NCBI RefSeq assembly: GCF_014196495.1
Contig: NZ_JACIDT010000011.1
Span: forward strand, 93,046-157,045
Reading direction: 5' to 3'
Origin: Sphingobium jiangsuense
GTDB lineage: Bacteria > Pseudomonadota > Alphaproteobacteria > Sphingomonadales > Sphingomonadaceae
DNA: 64,000 bases
The translations under genes were made by a program, and so were the position numbers. The first letter of the stretch is position 1. Every line of letters starts with the position of its first letter. Below the pieces are notes generated by a model. The model ran no database searches, was not told where the DNA came from, and saw only the letters and a list, made by a program, of their open reading frames with translations. Below, piece after piece: positions 57,061 through 64,000 of this stretch.

Positions 57061-59451
57061 ATGAATGCCGGTCTAAAGACTTATTTCGGACGGAGCGTCG
57101 CAGGGGCGGCGGTCGCGTTCGCCCTTGTTTCCATGCAGGCTCATGCGCAGGAGGAAGCCGCGCAGGCCGATGACGCGGCGGCTTCGGCCGTCGGCATGCA
57201 GGATATCGTCGTTACCGCGCAGTTCCGCGGCCAGCGCCTTCAGGACACGCCGATCGCGATCACCGCGACCACCGGCGAAACGCTGGAGGCGAAGAACCTG
57301 CAAAGCGTCACCGACCTCACCGGCGTGGCGCCCAACGTCAACCTGACGGCGGCGACCGGCCTCAACGGCAGCGCGGTGCAGGCCTATATTCGCGGCGTCG
57401 GCCAGAACGACTCCAACTTCGCGCTGGAGCCGGGCGTCGGCATCTATATCGACGATGTCTATTACGGCACCACCTTCGGCGCCATTCTCGACCTGACCGA
57501 CCTCGACCGCGTCGAGGTGCTGCGCGGGCCGCAGGGCACGCTGGCGGGCAAGAACAGCATCGGCGGCTCGGTCAAGCTGTTCAGCCGCAAGCCGGACGAG
57601 AATGGCGGCGGCTTCGTCGAGGCGAGCACCGGCTCCTATGACCGGCTCGACCTGCGCGCCAGCGCGGGCTTCACCATCGCCGACGGCCTTTATGCGCGTA
57701 TTTCAGGCGTTTCGAAGCGTACCGACGGCTTTATGAAGCTGCTCGATTATGGCTGCGTCAATCCGGGCGAAGGTATTGCGTCGACGCGCGGCGGCACCGA
57801 TTGCCAGACCGGCACCGAGGGCGGCATCGACGTGCAGGGCATCCGCGCCGCGTTGCGCTATGCGCCCGCCGGCTCGCCGCTGGAAATCAACCTGATCGGC
57901 GACTATGCGCAGAATAATTCGGAACAGGTCGCGACCAAGCTGATCTACGCCAACAACCCGGCGGTGCGCAGCTATGACGCGGCCGATCCCAATGGCGGCG
58001 TGCCGATGGACAGCCGCTTCATCACTGGATCGAAGAGCTATACCAGCTATGCCAGCTATGTTTCGGGCGGCAATTACACGACCGTGTTCGGCACCCCCTA
58101 TCAGGTGCAGCCCGGCGACTTCGTGTCCAGCCCCCGCAGCACGGCCAAGAGCTACGGCATTTCCGGCTCCATCGACTATGCGCTGTCGGATACGCTCAGC
58201 CTGAAGTCGATCACCTCCTATCGCAAGGCGAGCGGCACCAGCGGCATCGATCTCGACGGTTCGCCGCTCAACGTCGTGCTTCAGCAGTTCAGCTACAGCC
58301 ACAAGCAGTTCACGCAGGAACTGCGGCTGAGCGGCAAGGTGGGCGATTTCGCCGATTACACCGTGGGCGGCTATTATTATGACGCCGACGATCTCCAGAC
58401 CGGCCGCAACCAGATCATTTCGCCGCTGTTCGACTTCCTGCTCAACGATCCGGTGACGAACAGGAGCAAGTCCGTCTTCGCCCATGTCGAACTGCATCCG
58501 GCGCCCGATTTCAACATCATCGGCGGCATCCGCTACACCGACGACAAGAAGACCTATCAATTCTCCCGCCGCAATCTGGACGGCTCGCTGCCGTCGGGCA
58601 TCCCGCTGACCATGAACTGGCTGCTGGCGGGTCTGGACGGCGAGACCGGCACCTACAAGGGCGACCGGGTCGATTACCGTATCGGCGCCAATTACCGTTT
58701 CAGCCCGGAACTGATGGTCTATGCGCAGTTCTCCACCGGCTACAAGGGTGGCGGCATCAACCCGCGTCCCTATACGGTGGACCAGATCACCACCTTCGAC
58801 CCGGAAACGCTGAACGCCTATGAGGCCGGGTTCAAGGCCGACCTGCTGGACCGCAAGGTCCGCCTCAACGGCGCTGTGTTCTTCAACGATTACAAGAACC
58901 TTCAGATCAACCGCTATTTCTGCCCGGAAACGGCGAGCTCGACCTGCTCCATGCCCGCCAATGCGGGCAATGCCGAGGTCTTCGGGTTCGAAGCGGAACT
59001 GAGCGCCCAGCCGGTCGATGGCCTGATGTTCGACGCGTCGGTCGGCTATCTGGACTTCAAATATACCGATGTCGATCCCACCACCGGCGTCACGCTGGAC
59101 ATGGTGGCCCCGTTCAATCCGAGCTGGCAGGCTTCGGCCGGCCTGCAATACAGGGTCGATCTGGGCAATGCCGGTTCGATCACACCGCGTCTGGACTGGA
59201 ACTATCAGTCGAGCTTCTATTTCAACTCGGTCAACAATGCGGACAACCAGATCGAGGCGCGCAGCCTGTTCAACCTGCGTGTCAGCTATCGCGATGTCGA
59301 GAGCAGTTGGGAGCTGAGCGCGGGCGCGACGAACCTGTTCGACAAATTCTATTATGTCGGCAAGAGCGAGAATGTCGGCAATTACGGCCTCAACACCGGT
59401 GCTCTGGGCCGTCCGCGCGAATGGTTCGTGACCCTGAAGCGCAATTTCTGA
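57061..59451 (+). CDS. TonB-dependent outer-membrane receptor
   Basis: A 796-residue receptor. A signal peptide ends at MQAHAQ, a TonB-box-like MQDIVVTAQF follows, then the plug with VEVLRGPQGTLAGKNSIGG and a barrel ending VTLKRNF. GGGAGGATAAG precedes the ATG. The codon and base usage look slightly less GC-rich than in the flanking genes, which may reflect high expression or a different origin. It follows the stilbene-dioxygenase gene and shares its operator type, so it could import the aromatic dimer. A terminator follows directly. Confidence 0.9.
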   Translation: MNAGLKTYFGRSVAGAAVAFALVSMQAHAQEEAAQADDAAASAVGMQDIVVTAQFRGQRLQDTPIAITATTGETLEAKNLQSVTDLTGVAPNVNLTAATGLNGSAVQAYIRGVGQNDSNFALEPGVGIYIDDVYYGTTFGAILDLTDLDRVEVLRGPQGTLAGKNSIGGSVKLFSRKPDENGGGFVEASTGSYDRLDLRASAGFTIADGLYARISGVSKRTDGFMKLLDYGCVNPGEGIASTRGGTDCQTGTEGGIDVQGIRAALRYAPAGSPLEINLIGDYAQNNSEQVATKLIYANNPAVRSYDAADPNGGVPMDSRFITGSKSYTSYASYVSGGNYTTVFGTPYQVQPGDFVSSPRSTAKSYGISGSIDYALSDTLSLKSITSYRKASGTSGIDLDGSPLNVVLQQFSYSHKQFTQELRLSGKVGDFADYTVGGYYYDADDLQTGRNQIISPLFDFLLNDPVTNRSKSVFAHVELHPAPDFNIIGGIRYTDDKKTYQFSRRNLDGSLPSGIPLTMNWLLAGLDGETGTYKGDRVDYRIGANYRFSPELMVYAQFSTGYKGGGINPRPYTVDQITTFDPETLNAYEAGFKADLLDRKVRLNGAVFFNDYKNLQINRYFCPETASSTCSMPANAGNAEVFGFEAELSAQPVDGLMFDASVGYLDFKYTDVDPTTGVTLDMVAPFNPSWQASAGLQYRVDLGNAGSITPRLDWNYQSSFYFNSVNNADNQIEARSLFNLRVSYRDVESSWELSAGATNLFDKFYYVGKSENVGNYGLNTGALGRPREWFVTLKRNF

Positions 59452-59470
59452 TCGCAATCACCTGTCGTCC

Positions 59471-59500
59471 AATGCCCCGGAGCCCGTGCTTCGGGGCATT
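59471..59500 (+). terminator. Rho-independent terminator of the third receptor gene
   Basis: Stem AATGCCCCG (59471-59479) with CGGGGCATT (59492-59500), 12-nt loop, then TTCATTTTC. It lies 20 bp after the receptor stop. Confidence 0.8.
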
Positions 59501-59534
59501 TTCATTTTCGAGACACAAATCGGGGATCGGGACC

Positions 59535-59981
59535 ATGAAGCCACTCTATCATGTCAGCCGCATCGTCTATGGCGGCTGGTATCTGTTTTCGGGCATCGAA
59601 TATTTCCTGCCCTATAATCTCCAGCCGCTGGGCAACACGCCGCTGGGGCAGGAATTCACGCTGGCGCTGATCCACAGCGGCCTGTTCGCCTGGATCAAGG
59701 TCGCCGAGATCGCCATCGCGGTGGCGGTGCTGGCCGACCGGGCGATGCCGCTGGCGGCGGCGGCCTCGGTACCGCTCACCATCGTCATCGCCTATTGGAA
59801 TTTCGTGCTGGAATGGGGCGTGGTGGAGGTCGTGTTCGGCACGCTGACCATCCTGTTCAACGCGGCGCTGCTCTGGCCCTATCGCGCCTATTACTGGCCG
59901 ATGCTGACGGCGTGGAAGGGGCGACGCGATTTCGGATATCGCCTCATGCCGGAAAGCCCGGCACCGGACAGCGGCGACTGA
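59535..59981 (+). CDS. DoxX-like membrane protein
   Basis: A 148-residue protein with four predicted helices: RIVYGGWYLFSGIEYFLPY, then KVAEIAIAVAVLADRAMPL and two further helices. It is the shortest of the five DoxX-like proteins. A GATCGGGACC stretch before the ATG offers only a weak ribosome site. It stands between the receptor terminator and a bidirectional terminator, so it should have its own promoter, but no convincing one is seen in the 83-bp gap; read-through from the receptor is possible. Confidence 0.78.
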   Translation: MKPLYHVSRIVYGGWYLFSGIEYFLPYNLQPLGNTPLGQEFTLALIHSGLFAWIKVAEIAIAVAVLADRAMPLAAAASVPLTIVIAYWNFVLEWGVVEVVFGTLTILFNAALLWPYRAYYWPMLTAWKGRRDFGYRLMPESPAPDSGD

Positions 59982-60001
59982 CTTTCGGCGAGGAAGGATG
60001 G

Positions 60002-60040
60002 AAAAAGGCCGGTCCGGCGATGGTCGGACCGGCTTTTTTC
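60002..60040. terminator. Bidirectional terminator
   Basis: AAAAAGGCCGGTCCG and CGGACCGGCTTTTTT form a 9-bp GC stem (60008-60016 with 60025-60033) flanked by A and T runs, so it can end transcripts from both the DoxX-like gene and the convergent MFS operon. Confidence 0.9.
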
Positions 60041-61280
60041 ATGCGGCGGCGCGGCCGTATCGCTGCGCCACCGGGATCAGCGCCGTCATCGCCAGGCAGG
60101 CGAGGGCGGGCATGGCGGCGATCAGGAAGAAGGCGGGCACGCTCATCCCCGCGCCGATGATCGCCCCGCCCAGCAGCGGCCCGCCGATCGCCCCGATCCG
60201 CGCCACCGCGACGCCGAAACCGATGGCGGTGGAGAGCAGCTCGCGCGGGAAAAAGCCCGTCGCCACCGCCAATATCGCCAGATGCGCGCCGCTGATGCCG
60301 CCGCCCGCGATCAGGATCAGCGCGCCCCAGCCGATCGCGTCCGGCTTCACCACGCCGAACAGCGTGAAGGCGACGGCGATCAGCGCATAGGTGCCCGCCA
60401 GCGCCTTCACCGCATGGCCGCGGTCGAGCAGCCGGGCGAGGATCAGGCCGATGACGAAGCCGCCGAACTGCTGGAGCGAGAGATAGCGCGCGGCGGCATC
60501 CACCGCGAAGCCCGCCTGCGGCAGCAGCGTGGGCAGCCAGCTCGTCACCAGATAGAGCGCGAAGGCGTTGATGCCGTAGAGCAAAGCGAAGACCGCCGCC
60601 GGCCAGAGCAGCGGCGGGCGCAGCAGCCGGGCGAGCGGGATCGCGCCTTTGCCGGGGCTGGCGGGCCGCTCCCCGCGCGGGGCGTCGGCGGGCAGCCACA
60701 GGCGCAGCGCCACCGCCAGCAGCAGCGTCAGCGCGCCGGGAATGGTGAAGATCGCGCGCCAGCCCGCCAGCGCGACCAGCGGCGGCACGATGAGCCCGGC
60801 GAGGATCGCGCCGACCGAGATACCGAGCGACACCACCGTCAGCGTGCTGGCGCGCCGGTCGGCGGGCGCCAGCTCGGCGGTCAGCGCGGTGACATTGGGC
60901 AGACAGGCGCCGAGCGCCATGCCGTTGACCAGCCGCCACAGCGCGAATTCCGCGACCGTCGTGCCGCTCGCCGCGCCGAGGATCGTCAGCCCCAGCACCG
61001 CCGCGCCCAGCACGATCACGCGCCGCCTGCCGAGTCGGTCGCCCAGCGGCGCGAGCAGCACCGCGCCCAGCCCCAGGCCCAGCAGCACGGCGGACAGGGC
61101 GAGGCCGAAATCGGCGGGCGGCAGATCGAAAGCCCTGGTCACATGCGGCACGGCGAGCGGCATCGCCGCCAGATCATAGCCGTCGATCACCATCACCAGC
61201 GCGCAGAGCAGAAGGCTGAGCAGCGTGCGCGGGGTGAAGCGCTCCGCCGCGCCGGACGCCGGGAGGGCGGTGGCGGTCAC
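60039..61280 (-). CDS. MFS transporter, AAHS type
   Basis: A 413-residue, 12-helix transporter. MVIDGYDLAAMPLAVPHV in helix 1 and APLGDRLGRRRVIVLG in loop 2-3 are typical of aromatic acid/H+ symporters; the second half has the PRELLSTAIGFGVAVARIGA loop. It starts at GTG 61280, overlapping the SDR stop by 4 bp (GTGA); the open frame further upstream is antisense noise. It is the last gene of a four-gene coupled operon. Probably uptake of an aromatic acid. Confidence 0.86.
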   Translation of the reverse strand: MTATALPASGAAERFTPRTLLSLLLCALVMVIDGYDLAAMPLAVPHVTRAFDLPPADFGLALSAVLLGLGLGAVLLAPLGDRLGRRRVIVLGAAVLGLTILGAASGTTVAEFALWRLVNGMALGACLPNVTALTAELAPADRRASTLTVVSLGISVGAILAGLIVPPLVALAGWRAIFTIPGALTLLLAVALRLWLPADAPRGERPASPGKGAIPLARLLRPPLLWPAAVFALLYGINAFALYLVTSWLPTLLPQAGFAVDAAARYLSLQQFGGFVIGLILARLLDRGHAVKALAGTYALIAVAFTLFGVVKPDAIGWGALILIAGGGISGAHLAILAVATGFFPRELLSTAIGFGVAVARIGAIGGPLLGGAIIGAGMSVPAFFLIAAMPALACLAMTALIPVAQRYGRAAA

Positions 61281-62080
61281 GCCTCGCCGCCTTCCGCCGC
61301 CAGCAGCGCGGGCAGATCCCAGTCGACGTCGAGATAGCGCCCGGCGAGCGCGTCGAAGCGCCCGCTCGCCAGATCGACGGTCAGCGCCTGCAACTTGCGC
61401 ATCGCCGCCTCGCTCGCCTCCGGCGTCACGTTTTCGAGCAGCGCGACGAGCGGCGCGGCATGGCTGCGCGCATCGGGGGAGGATAGCGTCTGCGCCGACA
61501 TGTCGGTCAGGATCGTGCCGGGCTGGATCGCGAAGGCGCGGATCCCTGCCGCCCGCCGCTCGGCATCGACATGTTCGGTCAGGCGGATCAGCGCCGCCTT
61601 GGCGATCGCATAGGCCGATGCATTGGGCGCGACGAAGGTCCCCGCCTGCGAGGCGACGGTGATGACGCGCCCGCGCCCGGCCGCCAGCATCGCGGGCAGC
61701 GCGGCGGTGATGCAGTGGAGCGCGCCCAGCACATGCACCTGCTGCGCGGCCCACCAGCCGGCGGGGTCGACATCGCCGATCGGGCCGAGCGGCCCCTGCA
61801 CCCCGGCATTGTTGACCAGCAGCGTCGGCGCGCTCAACTGCTCGCGCGTGCGCGCGAAGGCGGCCTCGACGCTGGCGCGGTCGGTGACGTCGCAGCGGAT
61901 GGCGATGGCGCGGCCGCCCGCCGCCTCGATCGCCGCCGCCGTCGCCTCGATCTCGCCGACGGAGCGGGCGGTGACCGCGACCGCCGCCCCGGCCTGCGCC
62001 AGCGCCTCAGCCATGCCGCGCCCCAGCCCCCGCCCGCCGCCGGTGACGAAGGCGACCTCGCCGTCCAGGCGCGCGCTCAT
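61277..62080 (-). CDS. Short-chain dehydrogenase/reductase
   Basis: A 267-residue SDR with TGGGRGLG, NNAG and catalytic YAIAK; the Arg in TARSVGE after strand 2 suggests NADP(H). The start is ATG 62080 with GGAG 8 bp upstream and a 4-bp overlap with the upstream gene (ATGA). It lies between a DUF8021-like protein and an MFS importer in one operon. The substrate is unknown; an aryl alcohol or ketone is likely from the context. Confidence 0.86.
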   Translation of the reverse strand: MSARLDGEVAFVTGGGRGLGRGMAEALAQAGAAVAVTARSVGEIEATAAAIEAAGGRAIAIRCDVTDRASVEAAFARTREQLSAPTLLVNNAGVQGPLGPIGDVDPAGWWAAQQVHVLGALHCITAALPAMLAAGRGRVITVASQAGTFVAPNASAYAIAKAALIRLTEHVDAERRAAGIRAFAIQPGTILTDMSAQTLSSPDARSHAAPLVALLENVTPEASEAAMRKLQALTVDLASGRFDALAGRYLDVDWDLPALLAAEGGEA

Positions 62081-62979
62081 GCCCGCCACTCCGGCGCGTC
62101 CCAGGGGGAGGGCATATGATAGGGCACGGTGATGAAATCGGCCTCGATCTGCCGGATCGCGCCCCGCTCGATCTTGAACAGTTCCGACAGGTAGAAGCTG
62201 TGCGGGCGGCGGATATGCGATTCGACGCGCGTGCCGTCGGTCAGCTCATAATCGGTGAGCGCGCCCCTGTGATCGATGAAGCCGTGCGCCAGCACCAGCC
62301 CACGCTCCACATCCACCAGCGGGAAACGGCGGCCGCGCAGCCGGTCGTCATAGCGATACCAGCCGGTGCGGAACTGCTCCTCGCAGCCCAGCTTCGCGAT
62401 GGGCAGCATGAAATCCGGGTTGTTGGTCGTCTGCGTGCCGTTCTCGACCCGGTTGCAGTCGGGGTGGAAGCGGGTGAAGAGCTGGCCGTCATTCCGCTCC
62501 AGCGTCGAAAAATAGCCATTGGCGACGCTGATGAGGCGCTCGCGGCTCATGCGCTCTTCGGGCGGGACGATCTCCTCCAGCACCGGTTTGCGGTAGAAGC
62601 GCGGGTTCGGAAATTTGAGCGCCTCGTCCGCCTGGCGCACGATCACCAGCTCGACCTCGGCGATCGCGCCGCCCGCATCGACGCCGAGGCGCACCGCCGC
62701 GCCCGATTCGTCGTTCGTCTCGATGAAGCTGGTGAAGAGGCCGACCTGCCCGGTCAGCGGGTCGGCGAAGCGCAGGTCATAGTCCCCGCGCCCGGTGACG
62801 GTGTTCCAGAGCCCGTCGCCGACATGCAGCGCGACATTGTTCTCGCTGTTGCGCACCACCGGCGCCCAGCGCGCGCGGGAGGGATCGCGGGCGAGCAGCG
62901 CGTCGAGCCAGCCGTCGAGCGCGGCATAGAGGCTTTCCCGGCTGTGCGGGGCGGGGCGGGCGTTGCGCATCGCGGTCAT
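62077..62979 (-). CDS. DUF8021-like protein
   Basis: A 300-residue protein that resembles the DUF8021 family: SLYAALDGWLDALLARDPSR, then NSENNVALHVGDGLWNTVTG near residues 43-62. The C-terminal half (SVANGYFSTLERNDGQLFTR, FDHRG-type turn, FYLSELFKIERGAIRQIEAD) has the look of an NTF2-like fold. No function is established for the family that I know of. It overlaps both neighbours by 4 bp, so it is tightly coupled to a SnoaL protein and an SDR, which suggests a role in the same conversion. Confidence 0.75.
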   Translation of the reverse strand: MTAMRNARPAPHSRESLYAALDGWLDALLARDPSRARWAPVVRNSENNVALHVGDGLWNTVTGRGDYDLRFADPLTGQVGLFTSFIETNDESGAAVRLGVDAGGAIAEVELVIVRQADEALKFPNPRFYRKPVLEEIVPPEERMSRERLISVANGYFSTLERNDGQLFTRFHPDCNRVENGTQTTNNPDFMLPIAKLGCEEQFRTGWYRYDDRLRGRRFPLVDVERGLVLAHGFIDHRGALTDYELTDGTRVESHIRRPHSFYLSELFKIERGAIRQIEADFITVPYHMPSPWDAPEWRA

Positions 62980-63599
62980 CGGCCCGCCCCCCGTGTCGGG
63001 TGTTCATAATGGAAGGGCGGGATGAATACCTCCGGAAAGGCTTCATAGTCATGGGTCGGCGGCAGGTCCGGCTCCAGCCCGTCTGTGCGGCGCAGCAGCG
63101 GCACGCCGCCATGGTTCAGCCCCTTGTCATACTCGCAATAATAGGTGACGAAGCCTTGCAGCTTCGCGATGTGCCAGGTGCCGTCGATGCGGCGATAGGC
63201 GTTCTCATAGGTCGCTTCGCCCCAGCGCGCTTCCTTGCCGAGAAAGGCGATGTGGATGAAGGTGCGCCAGCGCGCCTGCGCCGTCTCGCCGTCCGGGGCG
63301 ATATGGATCACGGGCTGCAACTGCATATGGTTGAACAGCGTGCCCCGGCCATGGGCGGGCAGCGCATGGAGATAGCGCCGCACCCGCTCGCGCCCGATAT
63401 AGACGCCGCGCCCGGCGATCTCCAGCGTGCCGTCCGGCGCGAACAGGTCCGCCGCATCGTCCCACAGGCCCTTGTCGACATAATAGCCATAGGCGGCCTG
63501 AAGGTTGCAGATCGCGATATGGTCGCTCGCGGCGCGGGCTTCGCTGTGCAGCGCGGCGACTTCCCGCCGCAGCGCGTCCAGTTCCTGTTCCATCGGCAT
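62976..63599 (-). CDS. SnoaL-like protein, candidate cofactor-free lyase
   Basis: A 207-residue SnoaL_4-type protein with a helical N-terminus (MEQELDALRREVAALHSEAR). The core reads ICNLQAAYGYYVDKGLWDDA, then GTLFNHMQLQPVIHIAPDGE and WGEATYENAYRRIDGTWHIA. The start is ATG 63599 with AGGAG 5 bp upstream. It is the first gene of the reverse operon, with an operator of the TAAC-N4-GTTA family upstream. Like the protein at 48059 it belongs to the superfamily of LdpA and of polyketide cyclases; the reaction is not known. Confidence 0.8.
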   Translation of the reverse strand: MPMEQELDALRREVAALHSEARAASDHIAICNLQAAYGYYVDKGLWDDAADLFAPDGTLEIAGRGVYIGRERVRRYLHALPAHGRGTLFNHMQLQPVIHIAPDGETAQARWRTFIHIAFLGKEARWGEATYENAYRRIDGTWHIAKLQGFVTYYCEYDKGLNHGGVPLLRRTDGLEPDLPPTHDYEAFPEVFIPPFHYEHPTRGAGR

Positions 63600-63729
63600 G
63601 TTCTCTCCTCGGCCGGATGATGGTGAGATGGTGTCCGTATTGTGTCGGATCGCGGCTTGATCGTAACACATGTTATAAATGACGGAGCCGGATCGTAAAG
63701 CCGCCCGCACAAAATTTTGCCGCGGGACG

Positions 63730-63758
63730 TTGCGCATAATAGTAACGGACGTTAATAT
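63730..63758. promoter_or_regulatory. Divergent promoter with TAACGGACGTTA site
   Basis: TTGCGC (63730-63735), 17 bp, TAATAT (63753-63758) points to the aldehyde dehydrogenase gene. TAACG-GA-CGTTA (63743-63754) lies in the spacer and touches the -10. The same site is about 140 bp upstream of the reverse SnoaL operon and may serve both. Confidence 0.6.
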
Positions 63759-63824
63759 GATGGTCATGAAGGAAGCAGGGACCGGCCGCGCCGTCCCGTC
63801 TCGCAGCAAGAGAGGATATATAGG

Positions 63825-64000
63825 ATGACGCCATCAGGGATAGAGGTTGGTCATGCGGATCGGCTTTACATAGGGGGTTTGTGGGTTGAGGCCGCGAGCG
63901 GACGCATGATCGAGCTGGTATCGCCTAACAGCGAGGAAGTGATCGGCCATGTGGCCGAGGCGGACGAGCAGGACATGGACCGGGCGGTGGCGGCGGCGCG
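63825..64000 (+). CDS. Aldehyde dehydrogenase, 5' end only
   Basis: The first 58 codons of an aldehyde dehydrogenase, cut by the window edge. ADRLYIGGLWVEAASGRMIE is the typical N-terminal strand pair, followed by SPNSEEVIGHVAEADEQDMD and the start of the A-V-A-A-A helix. AGAGGATATATAGG precedes the ATG. It may oxidise the aldehydes released by the stilbene dioxygenase; its promoter carries the same operator type. The active-site part lies outside the window. Confidence 0.85.
   Translation, partial: MTPSGIEVGHADRLYIGGLWVEAASGRMIELVSPNSEEVIGHVAEADEQDMDRAVAAA

Noticed and set aside
61281..61754. N-terminal extension of the last MFS gene of the reverse operon
   Set aside because: It lies inside the SDR gene in another frame. 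GTG 61280 gives the 4-bp overlap used throughout this operon and a normal first helix.

Overview
The window reads as a chromosomal or megaplasmid segment of a sphingomonad (order Sphingomonadales, Alphaproteobacteria). The evidence is high-GC coding sequence, three large TonB-dependent receptors, several Rieske oxygenase alpha subunits without their own reductases, and lignin-type aromatic genes that resemble those of Sphingobium/Novosphingobium (LigM-, LigB-, LigJ-, RraA/LigK-, FerB- and lignostilbene-dioxygenase-like proteins). The genus cannot be fixed from sequence alone. About 60 protein genes are supported, two of them cut by the window edges. I saw no tRNA, rRNA, CRISPR array, transposase or phage gene.

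Left part (1-24 kb). Small operons repeat a limited set of parts: Rieske oxygenases (645, 17058), SnoaL/NTF2-fold proteins (window edge, 5121, 14662, 19058), DoxX-like membrane proteins (4577, 5621, 9352, 14038), TonB receptors (9013 reverse, 11721), short-chain dehydrogenases (10575, 16127 reverse, 18277), a metallo-beta-lactamase-fold hydrolase, a zinc-type alcohol dehydrogenase and four MFS transporters. This looks like an uptake-and-peripheral-oxidation region for one or more bulky aromatic or terpenoid-like compounds. The intergenic regions are AT-rich islands in GC-rich DNA and carry recurring operator-like words (GTATCCAAT, GTTAGTCAAT and a 22-bp element ending TGTAGACAAT).

Middle part (24-44 kb). 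This part joins aromatic ring cleavage to methoxyl and side-chain removal: a LigJ-like hydratase, a LigB-like extradiol dioxygenase, three tandem RraA-fold proteins and a YCII protein (28.4-32.9 kb); a phthalate-dioxygenase-type Rieske enzyme and an amidohydrolase; a tetrahydrofolate-dependent O-demethylase (LigM type) preceded by an exact VanR-type operator and followed by a VanR-like GntR regulator; then a MarR regulator divergent from an aldehyde dehydrogenase (probably vanillin), a feruloyl-CoA hydratase/lyase and an acyl-CoA dehydrogenase. Taken together, phenylpropanoid acyl-CoA would give vanillin, vanillate, a catechol-type acid and then ring cleavage. No CoA ligase, LigA subunit or LigC dehydrogenase is present.

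Right part (44-64 kb). This is an oxidative set: SDR, a VAO/p-cresol-methylhydroxylase-type flavoprotein with a lipoprotein cytochrome c, a PQQ alcohol dehydrogenase fused to cytochrome c, a GMC oxidoreductase, a Rieske oxygenase with divergent TetR, a lignostilbene-type carotenoid oxygenase, a third TonB receptor with DoxX, a four-gene reverse operon (SnoaL, DUF8021-like, SDR, MFS) and the start of an aldehyde dehydrogenase. Five promoters here carry the same TAAC-N4-GTTA palindrome inside or against the -35/-10 region, which suggests one regulon that is distinct from the left half.
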